Positions 1 through 5,414 of a stretch of DNA of 5,987 nt are shown one piece after another. The DNA is from Furfurilactobacillus curtus (GTDB lineage Bacteria; Bacillota; Bacilli; Lactobacillales; Lactobacillaceae), in assembly GCF_045862785.1 (NCBI RefSeq), contig NZ_BQXO01000013.1:1-5987 (forward strand). The letters are read 5' to 3'. The stretch's first letter is position 1. Every line of letters starts with the position of its first letter. The notes under the pieces were generated by a model. That model saw only the letters and a list, made by a program, of their open reading frames with translations, did not search any database and was not told the DNA's origin. A program made the position numbers and the translations under genes.

Positions 1-1
1 T

Positions 2-508
2 GATAAATTATTTACGGATAAATTAAGTGGGGCTAGCACTAATCGGCCAGAACTGCAAAAAATGCTGGCCTATATTCGTGAGGGTGATATTGTAATGGTC
101 ACTGAATTAGATCGCTTAGGCAGAAACAACCATGATTTGACTAAAATCATGAACACCCTTCAAAATAAGGGTGCCACCCTAGATGTGTTAAATTTGCCGT
201 CCATGACAGGGATTGCTGACCCCAATTTACGTCAACTGATGACCAACTTGATTATTGAACTCTATAAGTATCAGGCCGAAAGTGAACGTAAGCGAATCAT
301 TGAGCGCCAGCAACAAGGGATTGCCTTAGCTAAGCAGCAGGGTAAATATCATGGGCGCAAACCCCAATATGCCAAAGATGATCCCCGTTTGCAACATGCT
401 TTTAAGCTTTATCGAGCTGGCATGAGTGACATTGATGTGTCCCGAAATACTGGGATTAAGCGGACAACCTTTATTCGGTATCGAAAGAAATTCAGTGTGT
501 ATAGATAA
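2..508 (+). CDS. Serine recombinase (resolvase/invertase family), 5' end cut by the window
   Basis: Small serine recombinases cut and rejoin DNA at short sites and on plasmids commonly resolve multimers or invert segments. The frame is open from base 2 to the TAA at 506-508, giving 168 visible residues. Family members have about 185-200, so roughly 20-30 N-terminal residues, including the nucleophilic serine, lie outside the window. Visible family marks are KLSGASTNRPELQ near the start, VTELDRLGR (residues 33-41, carrying the conserved arginines), the long helix YQAESERKRIIERQQQGIAL, the GRKP hinge, and a C-terminal helix-turn-helix around AGMSDIDVSRNTGIKRTTF that would bind the site. An ATG at 62 is inside the catalytic domain and is not the start. 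Family call is firm; whether it acts as resolvase or invertase cannot be told. Confidence 0.93.
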   Translation, partial: DKLFTDKLSGASTNRPELQKMLAYIREGDIVMVTELDRLGRNNHDLTKIMNTLQNKGATLDVLNLPSMTGIADPNLRQLMTNLIIELYKYQAESERKRIIERQQQGIALAKQQGKYHGRKPQYAKDDPRLQHAFKLYRAGMSDIDVSRNTGIKRTTFIRYRKKFSVYR

Positions 509-764
509 ATTTCTCATTAAATAAGCAGGGCAGTGAAGAAAAAATTTAAATAGGAGTGAAATAACAGATATATGGAAATAAAACTAATAGAGGTTAGTGC
601 ATTTTGGATAAGTAATTAAAAAGTTCCGATCCAGAAAAATACAAAGATAAACGTTGATCTAATGGCTTCATATACCTAAGAAAATAACAAATCAATTTTT
701 AGACTTAAGATTTGGTTTATAATAGATTAGTATTAACGTTAACTAAATTCATGAGGAGTTTAAA
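509..764. other. AT-rich spacer with weak promoter for the DUF262 remnant
   Basis: No supported gene lies here. A 15-codon frame (ATG at 574) follows a GGAG-like motif at poor spacing and is not credible. Near the right end there is a perfect TATAAT at 718-723, but no convincing -35 box 16-18 bases upstream. A 10-bp palindrome TTAACGTTAA (733-742) sits just after the -10, where a repressor could bind. A GAGGAG Shine-Dalgarno at 753-758 lies six bases before the ATG at 765. The promoter call is weak; the ribosome site is clear. Confidence 0.35.
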
Positions 765-974
765 ATGAAAATTACACCAGAAACTAAAACACTTGCTGCC
801 ATTTTTCAAACTAACAGTAGTGTTCACTATGTAATACCTGTCTATCAACGCAGTTATTCTTGGAAAGATGAACAAATTGAAACGTTGTTTGATGGATTGA
901 AGTCAATATTTGAGACAGGTTTTAAGAGACATTCAGAACCGCGTTTACCTTCCACAGCTCAAATAAATCATTAA
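765..974 (+). pseudogene. DUF262 (GmrSD N-terminal type) protein, truncated by the IS element
   Basis: DUF262 proteins are several hundred residues long and include the GmrS/GmrD modification-dependent restriction enzymes and other phage-defence nucleases. The first 48 codons are native and carry the family signature IPVYQRSYSWKDEQIETLFD (residues 24-43), the conserved N-terminal motif before the DGQQR catalytic motif. The IS3 element begins at base 911. From there the frame reads about 21 IS-encoded residues and stops at 972-974. The DGQQR motif and everything downstream are missing, so no active enzyme can be made. The start is supported by GAGGAG six bases upstream. The rest of the gene is not found to the right of the IS, so the fragment is a relic, possibly of a lost defence gene. 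Confidence 0.82.
911..930 (+). repeat. IS3 terminal inverted repeat, transposase 3' side
   Basis: This 20-bp end pairs with 2205-2224 in inverted orientation at 17 of 20 positions. It marks the exact point where the DUF262 reading frame is broken. Confidence 0.85.
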
Positions 975-1014
975 TCGTGATTAATAACTTATTTGAACCA
1001 TGGAAAGCATTAAA

Positions 1015-1857
1015 TCAGGCGGCCATTTGGCTCGTAAGTGTTGCGATTTCAACTTGTAAGGGGGTCTGGTAGCCCAGTGAACTATGAATTCTCTTCCTAT
1101 TGTAGAAAGCATGCACATATTCAAAAAGGACAGCAGCGGCAGTTTCATAATTCTCAAAGACCGGCACTGGATAAACACATTCCTTTTTGAGGGAAGCATG
1201 AAAAGATTCCATTGGTGCATTATCGTATGGACACCCCTTACGGCTGTAAGAGTGGCGGATATGTAGTTCTGTTAACCGTTGGTTGTAATCATCGCTGGTG
1301 TACTGTGATCCTAAGTCTGTGTGGATAATCAGGTCCCCAGTAATGGTTCGATTTTTAACCGCGCTTTCCAGGGTCTTTAAGACTAAATCAGTATCCATCT
1401 TTTTTGAGAACGAATAGCCGATAATCCGTCGTGAGTGTAGGTCCATGATGGTTGATAAGTAACACCAGCCATTACGCTTCGTTTGAATATAGGTCATATC
1501 AGCGGTCCATTTTTGATTTAAACCAGTGGTCGAGAAATCCTGCTTAAGCAAGTTGGGACGCTGTTCAACCTTGGTTTTGGAAGCCGAAGCCGCTTTCCAT
1601 TTATTGACGGTAACGGAGTGGATATCCAGTTCCTTCATGAGCCGGGAAATCCGTCTTGGGCTGCACGGACGCTGCAGTGGTTGAAGTTCCAGATTCCATT
1701 CATGGTGGATCTTCATAACGCCGTATCGCTGCTTGAATTCCGCAAAGATCCGCAGAATCCGTTGTTTTAAGTCCTCATCTTCGGCCCGGCGTTTTGAAGG
1801 CTTTGGGGATCGATAACGATAATACTGAGCTCTGGAAACACCGAGGATTCGGCACAT
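1015..1857 (-). CDS. IS3-family transposase OrfB, DDE integrase core
   Basis: OrfB carries the catalytic RNase H-like (rve) domain that cuts and joins IS ends; in IS3 elements it normally acts as an OrfAB fusion made by ribosomal frameshifting. From the ATG at 1857 it is 280 residues: an HTH_21-like segment (about 25-80), then the integrase core with D120 in WTADMTYI, D181 in HTDLGSQYT and E217 in NAPMESFHASLKKE, giving exact DD(35)E spacing. The family ending with YNRKRIHSSLGYQTP is intact. The frame is open upstream of the ATG to about 1943, with family-like residues (YIQQESHHHQVTK) just before it. The true N-terminus is therefore probably longer and reached by frameshifting. The catalytic part is undamaged. 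Confidence 0.93.
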   Translation of the reverse strand: MCRILGVSRAQYYRYRSPKPSKRRAEDEDLKQRILRIFAEFKQRYGVMKIHHEWNLELQPLQRPCSPRRISRLMKELDIHSVTVNKWKAASASKTKVEQRPNLLKQDFSTTGLNQKWTADMTYIQTKRNGWCYLSTIMDLHSRRIIGYSFSKKMDTDLVLKTLESAVKNRTITGDLIIHTDLGSQYTSDDYNQRLTELHIRHSYSRKGCPYDNAPMESFHASLKKECVYPVPVFENYETAAAVLFEYVHAFYNRKRIHSSLGYQTPLQVEIATLTSQMAA

Positions 1858-1897
1858 CTTAGTTACCTGGTGGTGATGGCTTTCTTGTTGAATGTAA

Positions 1898-2161
1898 TCA
1901 AAGATATTGGTTACTTCTGCGCAAGGAAGCCCAGGTCTTTTTTAGGATTTCGTTCTCCTCAGACAGCGAAGCCAGTCGCTTTTCCATCGCTTTGATTTCG
2001 TCTGGCGATTTACCGGATTGAGTTTTGGCCTGGCCCTGGATCCACTTATGAACGGTTGAATAGCCAATGCCATATTCTCTGGCCAGTTGGGCAGCTGATT
2101 CGCCTTGCTTATATAGGTTGATAATGTTTTGTTTGAATTCTTTGTCGTAACGAGTTGGCAT
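1898..2161 (-). CDS. IS3-family transposase OrfA, DNA-binding subunit
   Basis: OrfA binds the IS ends through a helix-turn-helix and dimerises through a leucine zipper. The 87-residue product has the HTH at about 22-41 (SAAQLAREYGIGYSTVHKW) and a zipper-like coiled coil at about 59-74 (MEKRLASLSEENEILKK). An AAGGAAGG ribosome site lies upstream of the ATG at 2161. After ENEILKK the frame reads TWASLRRSNQYL, which does not look like a typical OrfA end. The next phase reads DLGFLAQK then TAA at 1913-1911, which does resemble one (many relatives end LGFLAQK, from memory). The switch falls at a run of six A residues, so a one-base slip in that run may have altered the end of this gene. Confidence 0.88.
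   Translation of the reverse strand: MPTRYDKEFKQNIINLYKQGESAAQLAREYGIGYSTVHKWIQGQAKTQSGKSPDEIKAMEKRLASLSEENEILKKTWASLRRSNQYL
1937..1943 (-). other. A AAA AAG slippery heptamer at the end of orfA
   Basis: On the minus strand the bases read AAAAAAG in the phase CTA AAA AAG of orfA, the classic -1 frameshift heptamer of IS3 elements. Here a -1 shift enters a frame that stops after eight codons, while orfB lies in the other phase. As written, simple -1 slippage does not produce the OrfAB fusion; one extra A in the run would restore the usual arrangement. Confidence 0.6.
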
Positions 2162-2196
2162 GTAAAAATTCCTTCCTTTTGAGAGACGATTTATTC

Positions 2197-2224
2197 ATTA
2201 TACCCTCTCTTAAAAGTTGTCTCA
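2197..2224 (-). promoter_or_regulatory. Probable transposase promoter
   Basis: A perfect TATAAT (2202 to 2197 on the minus strand) lies 36 bases before the orfA ATG. The -35 region falls in the terminal repeat, where GAGACA (4 of 6 match) gives a short 15-base spacer. The -10 is good, the -35 weak. Placement inside the IS end is usual for IS3 elements. Confidence 0.5.
2205..2224 (-). repeat. IS3 terminal inverted repeat, transposase 5' side
   Basis: Inverted partner of 911-930. As in many IS3 elements it overlaps the region just upstream of the transposase promoter -10 box. Confidence 0.85.
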
Positions 2225-2232
2225 GGAATCAG

Positions 2233-2262
2233 CTTACATCCAGCATTCCCTATTTCTATACA
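2233..2262 (+). promoter_or_regulatory. Possible promoter for the small membrane protein gene
   Basis: CTTACA (2233-2238) and TATACA (2257-2262) are spaced by 18 bases, each matching 4 of 6 consensus positions. The overlapping TACAAT (2259-2264) is a slightly better -10. The site lies just outside the IS end, about 70 bases before the gene. Plausible but weak. Confidence 0.28.
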
Positions 2263-2335
2263 ATCTACCGTACGAAGGCATTTCATTTACACAAGATTCT
2301 TGACGCTACCATTTTTTTACTAAGGAGGTCTCTTC

Positions 2336-2623
2336 ATGGCCATCACCATTTTAATGGCTTGCTATACCCTGCTGGCTTTAGGAATTGGTTGGTACTTTTA
2401 TGCTCATCGACGTCGTGCTTTCTTAGTCTTTCATCCCGAAAGTAGTCACGAATTAAGTCGTGTCTTGACGATCAGTGGTGTTGTTATGCTACTGATTGGT
2501 GTGCTGTCGGCAGTCGCCACCATCATGAACAACATGGTCTTCATTTCAACCATGTTGTTAGTCGGCGTTATTGCGATTATCAGTATTCAATTGATTCTAT
2601 TACACTGGTTCCCTAAGGCGTAA
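2336..2623 (+). CDS. Small three-helix membrane protein, function unknown
   Basis: The 95-residue product has three hydrophobic segments: about 3-22, 45-64 and 69-89. A basic loop HRRR at 24-27 follows the first helix, so by the positive-inside rule the first loop should face the cytoplasm. Length and layout recall small DUF3784-like membrane proteins of Firmicutes, but I cannot confirm that family by eye. The start is secure: AAGGAGG at 2322-2328 lies seven bases before the ATG. It is followed after 96 bases by the universal stress protein gene in the same direction, so joint transcription is possible. Base composition is close to that of the stress gene and richer in GC than the par region, suggesting the two arrived together. 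No function is claimed. Confidence 0.78.
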   Translation: MAITILMACYTLLALGIGWYFYAHRRRAFLVFHPESSHELSRVLTISGVVMLLIGVLSAVATIMNNMVFISTMLLVGVIAIISIQLILLHWFPKA

Positions 2624-2719
2624 TCGGTTACACTTTCTCGCAGCTTTTTTACCATATCGCTTTTTATTTGCAGATAAATAACGTATGATAAGAGTATAAA
2701 GTAATGAGAGGTGAATATT

Positions 2720-3181
2720 ATGTTACAACAATACAAGCACATTTTAGTCCCAGTCGATGGTTCCTATGAAGCCGAATTAGCTTTCAAGAAAGCAGTCGCT
2801 GTGGCTAAACGTAACGATGCTGATTTACATCTCGTTCACGTTGAAAACATTTCTGGCTTTGATACCAGCATGGTTGAACAAGTCACAGAAACGGCCAAGA
2901 AGACCCTCGACAAGTACGTGGCTGATGCCAAGGCAGATGGTCTTGACAAGATTGATTACGCCATTGAATACGGGGCACCGAAGACCATCATTGCCAGAGA
3001 TGTTCCTCGGGGTAATGACACCGATTTGATTATGATTGGTGCTACTGGGTTAAACGCAGTTGGACGGCTATTAATCGGGTCTGTAACGGAATACGTCACA
3101 CGGACAGCAGTTTGTGACGTCATCGTCGTACGGACGGACTTAGATAATCAACCAGCCAAAGCAGCACACCGCGCAGAATAA
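2720..3181 (+). CDS. Universal stress protein, UspA family (ATP-binding type)
   Basis: UspA proteins are small cytoplasmic nucleotide-binding proteins, usually dimers, linked to survival under acid, starvation or oxidative stress. The 153-residue product is full length for a single-domain member. It opens with YKHILVPVDGS, where D13 is the conserved aspartate. The ATP-binding motif G-2x-G-9x-G-S is complete: G107, G110, G120, S121. A second conserved patch, TAVCDVIVVR, forms the last strand. A start at ATG 2720 is chosen over the in-frame GTG at 2711, because that GTG lies within the GAGAGGTG Shine-Dalgarno region (2706-2713) eight bases before the ATG. A TATGAT at 2684-2689 might be a -10, but no good -35 is seen. 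No terminator follows; a gene remnant begins 13 bases after the stop. Confidence 0.95.
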   Translation: MLQQYKHILVPVDGSYEAELAFKKAVAVAKRNDADLHLVHVENISGFDTSMVEQVTETAKKTLDKYVADAKADGLDKIDYAIEYGAPKTIIARDVPRGNDTDLIMIGATGLNAVGRLLIGSVTEYVTRTAVCDVIVVRTDLDNQPAKAAHRAE

Positions 3182-3194
3182 ATTTGCTAACTAA

Positions 3195-3443
3195 TGCTTT
3201 AACTATGGCAATTACTCACCGTATAAACTTTATCAATTTCACTTGCTGGTCATGCACGAAATGTAGCGGCGCGGATATCGTCCTAATAAAAAATGGTTTG
3301 ATCCGCTTTACCGTGGTATCCATTGCGATCCATATATAATTTTGAAAAAGTGTCCGATAACTAACCCGATTTATCCAGAACATAATGATTCGTATTTGAA
3401 AGAATGTTTATCTAATTTAGCCAGTAAGGGGATTATTTTATAA
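3195..3443 (+). pseudogene. Remnant of a TIGR02328 / pyrimidine-dimer glycosylase-like (PF03013) gene
   Basis: One frame from 3195 to the TAA at 3441-3443 reads as about 82 coherent residues interrupted once, at TAG 3264-3266. Before the stop it reads NYSPYKLYQFHLLVMHEM; after it RRGYRPNKKWFDPLYRG, then NPIYPEHNDSYLKECLSNLA to the end. From memory this matches the C-terminal two thirds of TIGR02328 proteins, which share the pattern SPY+LY.YH..VM.EMEKRGY...W.D..YRG and PIYPEH...YL.ECL.NL. Such proteins are about 120-130 residues and related to T4 endonuclease V-like glycosylases. The first 45 or so codons are gone and no start or ribosome site is present, so the gene is dead. The TAG stands where relatives have Glu or Gln, consistent with a single substitution. 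No search was run. Confidence 0.68.
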
Positions 3444-3484
3444 ATCTAAGAGGGTATCTCATTCGAAATACCCTCTTAGATTTA
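3441..3484. terminator. Perfect 17-bp inverted repeat, probable bidirectional terminator
   Basis: TAAATCTAAGAGGGTAT (3441-3457) and its exact complement (3468-3484) are separated by ten bases. The left arm begins with the stop codon of the glycosylase-like remnant. The hairpin lies between two convergent gene remnants, the usual place for a shared terminator. It is not followed by a clean T run on either strand, so efficiency is uncertain. Confidence 0.55.
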
Positions 3485-3498
3485 GCTAGTAATCCGCA

Positions 3499-3529
3499 TT
3501 GAATTAAGATACTGGCTAGCTTAATTCAA
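3499..3529. repeat. 10-bp perfect inverted repeat at the end of the MFS remnant
   Basis: TTGAATTAAG (3499-3508) pairs with CTTAATTCAA (3520-3529) across an 11-base loop. On the plus strand it is followed by CTTTT, so it could act as a weak terminator for transcripts from the left. It overlaps the stop codon of the minus-strand transporter remnant at 3526-3528. Confidence 0.45.
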
Positions 3530-3753
3530 CTTTTAAATTGCTTACGATCTGTTAATAAAGCAATCGGTGAAAGAATTAAAATAATCACCGCTCCTACCAA
3601 ATAAGTATGACTAAAGGCATGACTGATTTGTCGCTTTTTAGCATGCTTAATTTTTCCCATAGAATTCATTAAAGCTTCTTTTTGTGCCATTTGCTTGAGA
3701 CCAACCAGCAATTTGTGTGGGCCTTGATTTATTTGTTGATTACTCGCATAATC
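3526..3753 (-). pseudogene. C-terminal remnant of a probable MFS drug transporter (EmrB/QacA type)
   Basis: On the minus strand a frame of 75 residues is open from 3753 to the TGA at 3528-3526. It has no ATG near its left end; the first candidate start is a TTG at 3711 without a ribosome site. The end reads ISHAFSHTYLVGAVIILI then LSPIALLTDRKQ, a last membrane helix followed by a short basic tail. This is how 14-helix EmrB/QacA-type major facilitator exporters of lactobacilli usually end (from memory). The preceding part is hydrophilic, like the loop before the last helix. About 400 residues are missing; the homology appears to break at the stop just left of the par palindrome. I read it as a transporter 3' end left by recombination. 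Family assignment is moderate. Confidence 0.5.
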
Positions 3754-3762
3754 TTATTTCCA

Positions 3763-3817
3763 TGAAATAGCATGCAACAATATATCATATCATGATATAT
3801 TGTTGCATGCTATTTCA
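3763..3817. repeat. Perfect palindrome with 26-bp arms: probable par centromere/operator
   Basis: Bases 3763-3788 and 3792-3817 are exact inverted copies around a three-base centre ATC. The arms contain GCATGC and runs of ATAT. The right arm covers the -35 of the parA promoter, so a protein bound here would repress the par genes. Position upstream of a small ParA fits a type Ib partition site, where the ribbon-helix-helix ParB binds both centromere and promoter. A 19-bp stretch at 3806-3824 recurs with two differences at 4658-4676. Confidence 0.72.
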
Positions 3818-3831
3818 TAATATGCTATTAT
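3804..3831 (+). promoter_or_regulatory. parA promoter within the palindrome
   Basis: TTGCAT (3804-3809) and an extended -10, TGC TATTAT (3823-3831), are separated by 16 bases to the -10 hexamer at 3826. The start point would be near 3838, about 19 bases before the parA ATG. The overlap with the palindrome's right arm implies autorepression. Confidence 0.6.
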
Positions 3832-3856
3832 TTACTTGCAAATAAGGAGGCACACT

Positions 3857-4642
3857 ATGAAAATAATTACTTTTTCAGCCATTAAGGGCGGAGTTGGAAA
3901 AACAACTTTAACTTTCAATTATGGTGAATGGTTATCTAGTAAGGGTTACAATGTTTTGATGATTGATAGTGATCACCAGTGTAGTTTGACCCAAACTTAT
4001 GATATTTATAAAGATCATGATACCTTAGCTAATGTTTTTACAAAAGATAATGAAAAAGTAGAAATTATTGAGTTACACAAGAATCTGTCAATTATCCCTG
4101 CTTCTATGAATCTAGATACAATTAACAATGATCTTCAAACTAGAGCAAACAAAGAATTATTAATGTACATGTGGTTTTCAGATAACTATAATGAACTAAA
4201 AAAATTCAATTATGTATTGATAGATACGCATCCTGATTTTTCAACTATCACACAAAATATGATTGTAATTTCTGATTTCGTTTTCAGCCCAATTGAACCA
4301 AGTGAATACGGTTTTATTTCAAAAAGTAATTTGGAATTAAGAATGAAACAATTGAAACAAGATGTAATTAATGTCGAAACTCGACAAAGTTTTGTCACAG
4401 CGGAACTTAAATTCATTGGAAACCGGATAAAACATAATACTAAGTCATCTCATGAGTTTGTAGAACAAATGAAAAAAGACCCGCGGACAATTGCACTAAT
4501 TCCTGAAAGAGAAATATTCAATAAAACAACTCTTAATCACAAACCGCTGATTAAGATGGAGCAAGAAAACAATTCAACACAAAGGGCCAAAGAATTTTTC
4601 GAAAATATCGACAATATCTTTGAAACCTTTGCGAAGCAATAG
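3857..4642 (+). CDS. parA: ParA-family partition ATPase
   Basis: ParA ATPases move plasmid copies apart by binding the nucleoid in an ATP-dependent way and being released by ParB at the centromere. The 261-residue product starts with the deviant Walker A motif KGGVGKTT (residues 10-17), has the A' motif MIDSD (35-39) and Walker B YVLIDTHPD (119-127). No DNA-binding domain precedes Walker A, which makes it the short, type Ib-like form in which ParB does the repression. The ATG at 3857 is chosen because AAGGAGG (3844-3850) lies six bases upstream; an in-frame TTG at 3836 falls before that ribosome site. The gene is very AT-rich compared with the stress protein gene upstream. The parB-like gene follows after 54 bases that hold a second copy of the centromere motif. 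Confidence 0.94.
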   Translation: MKIITFSAIKGGVGKTTLTFNYGEWLSSKGYNVLMIDSDHQCSLTQTYDIYKDHDTLANVFTKDNEKVEIIELHKNLSIIPASMNLDTINNDLQTRANKELLMYMWFSDNYNELKKFNYVLIDTHPDFSTITQNMIVISDFVFSPIEPSEYGFISKSNLELRMKQLKQDVINVETRQSFVTAELKFIGNRIKHNTKSSHEFVEQMKKDPRTIALIPEREIFNKTTLNHKPLIKMEQENNSTQRAKEFFENIDNIFETFAKQ

Positions 4643-4644
4643 CG

Positions 4645-4676
4645 TAATATGATATGTCATGCTATATCATATTATG
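4645..4676. repeat. Second par site between parA and parB
   Basis: TAATATGATAT (4645-4655) and ATATCATATTA (4664-4674) form an 11-bp perfect inverted repeat around GTCATGCT. Bases 4658-4676 match 3806-3824 at 17 of 19 positions (core CATGCTAT then TCATA). The site starts just after the parA stop and ends about 20 bases before the parB ATG. It could be a second ParB-binding site or an RNA hairpin that tunes parB translation. Confidence 0.6.
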
Positions 4677-4696
4677 AGACAGAAAGGACTAGTATA

Positions 4697-4900
4697 ATGG
4701 CATTTGAAGATAAAATGAATCAACTAAAAAATAGTATGAGCAGCAAACCTGCTAAAAATGAACCAACTGCACCTAGAATTTCAAAATCTTATACTTTGAA
4801 GCAAGATATTGCTAATGAACTAACTAGACGTGCAAAAGAGAAAGAATTAACAGCTTCCAGATATTTAGAGAAACTGCTAAAAAAAGAATTTAATCTTTGA
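4697..4900 (+). CDS. parB: Small ribbon-helix-helix ParB-like centromere-binding protein
   Basis: The 67-residue product has a polar, flexible N-terminal third (1-27) and a C-terminal domain with ribbon-helix-helix layout: a strand around ISKSYTLK (28-35), a helix IANELTRRAKEKE (38-50) and a helix ASRYLEKLLKKEF (53-65). In type Ib loci such proteins dimerise, bind the centromere by the paired strands, repress the par promoter, and use the flexible N-terminus to stimulate ParA. Size, order after parA and the repeated site nearby all fit. The ATG at 4697 is chosen over an in-frame ATG at 4649, because the latter lies inside the inverted repeat and AAAGGA (4683-4688) lies upstream of 4697. The name is by role; sequence similarity in this class is low. 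Confidence 0.78.
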   Translation: MAFEDKMNQLKNSMSSKPAKNEPTAPRISKSYTLKQDIANELTRRAKEKELTASRYLEKLLKKEFNL

Positions 4901-4929
4901 TTTTCGCTAATTGAAAAAGGGGTAAAATC

Positions 4930-5307
4930 ATGGAAACTACAATGAACGAGATATTCCTTGTTGCTTGTATTATTATTTTTTGGCTATTTCCCGTTATCGG
5001 CATTTTGAAGAGACATAAAATAGGCAATCGTTTCTTTTTTAGACAATGATTATTCCCGTTACAATAATGGTTACAAGTACTATTTGAAAAATGGAGTGGT
5101 AATCGTCGATCAGTTATCCGTATATTACAAATGATATCCTTGTTTATTACTTATTTATGCGGACCGATCATGCTTTTGATTTTCAGTGCTTTCAACGAAT
5201 ACTTTCTTAAACACCCAGAGGCATTTATATTATTCGAATATTTACTGATATCTTCCGGCTCTTATTGGTTCAAACCCAAAGTAGGCAAAGTGTACAAGAC
5301 CAAATAA
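4930..5307 (+). pseudogene. Third gene of the par operon: small membrane protein broken by two in-frame stops
   Basis: Starting 29 bases after parB, with GGGG (4919-4922) seven bases before the ATG, one frame runs 125 codons to TAA 5305-5307. It is interrupted only by TGA at 5047-5049 (codon 40) and TAA at 5065-5067 (codon 46). The first 39 codons encode a helix, EIFLVACIIIFWLFPVIGIL. The part after the stops continues in the same phase, reading WLQVLFEKWSGNRRSVIRIL, then a second helix MISLFITYLCGPIMLLIFSA, a third hydrophobic stretch and a basic tail ending VGKVYKTK. TGG to TGA and CAA to TAA changes would explain both stops. I do not recognise the family. A 39-residue one-helix protein may still be made from the clear ribosome site. 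The later ATG at 5131 has no ribosome site. Confidence 0.62.
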
Positions 5308-5379
5308 AGTTGCCGGCGGGTAAGCGCTATGCTAGACTAAGATTAATATGACAACCGAATAAAAGATCAAGCTAAACAG

Positions 5380-5414
5380 AAAAAAGTCCCCAATTCACGA
5401 GGAATCAGGGACTT
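5380..5414 (-). terminator. Intrinsic terminator of the minus-strand small RNA
   Basis: AAGTCCC (5384-5390) pairs with GGGACTT (5408-5414), and ATTC with GAAT inside, around loop ACGAG. On the minus strand the stem ends in TTTTTT (5385-5380), so it terminates leftward transcription. The plus strand after the stem has no T run. Confidence 0.75.

Larger units (their letters stand above)
911..2224 (-). mobile_element. IS3-family insertion sequence, complete, 1314 bp
   Basis: The ends are imperfect inverted repeats: TGAGACAGGTTTTAAGAGAC at 911-930 and, on the minus strand from 2224, TGAGACAACTTTTAAGAGAG. They match at 17 of 20 positions and have the TG...CA ends usual for IS3. Between them lie orfA and orfB on the minus strand in different phases, with a DD(35)E transposase. 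Total length fits the family (1.2-1.5 kb). No 3-5 bp target duplication is visible: the left flank ends in ATATT and the right begins GGAAT. The left end interrupts a DUF262 gene that does not resume on the right, which suggests a deletion or recombination next to the element after insertion. Confidence 0.93.

Noticed and set aside
981..1266. Short frames on both strands inside the transposase gene
   Set aside because: They overlap the conserved DDE transposase in other phases and show no family features.
2155..2445. 96-codon plus-strand frame across the IS end and the start of the membrane protein gene
   Set aside because: It overlaps orfA's start, the IS terminal repeat and a well-supported gene in another phase; it has no ribosome site or family pattern.
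3836..3856. Upstream TTG start for ParA adding seven residues
   Set aside because: The AAGGAGG ribosome site lies downstream of it and fits the ATG at 3857, and the Walker A motif near residue 10 matches the normal ParA start.
5131..5307. Independent 58-residue membrane protein starting at ATG 5131
   Set aside because: There is no ribosome site before this ATG, and coherent sequence continues upstream in the same phase; it is better explained as the 3' part of the broken gene from 4930.
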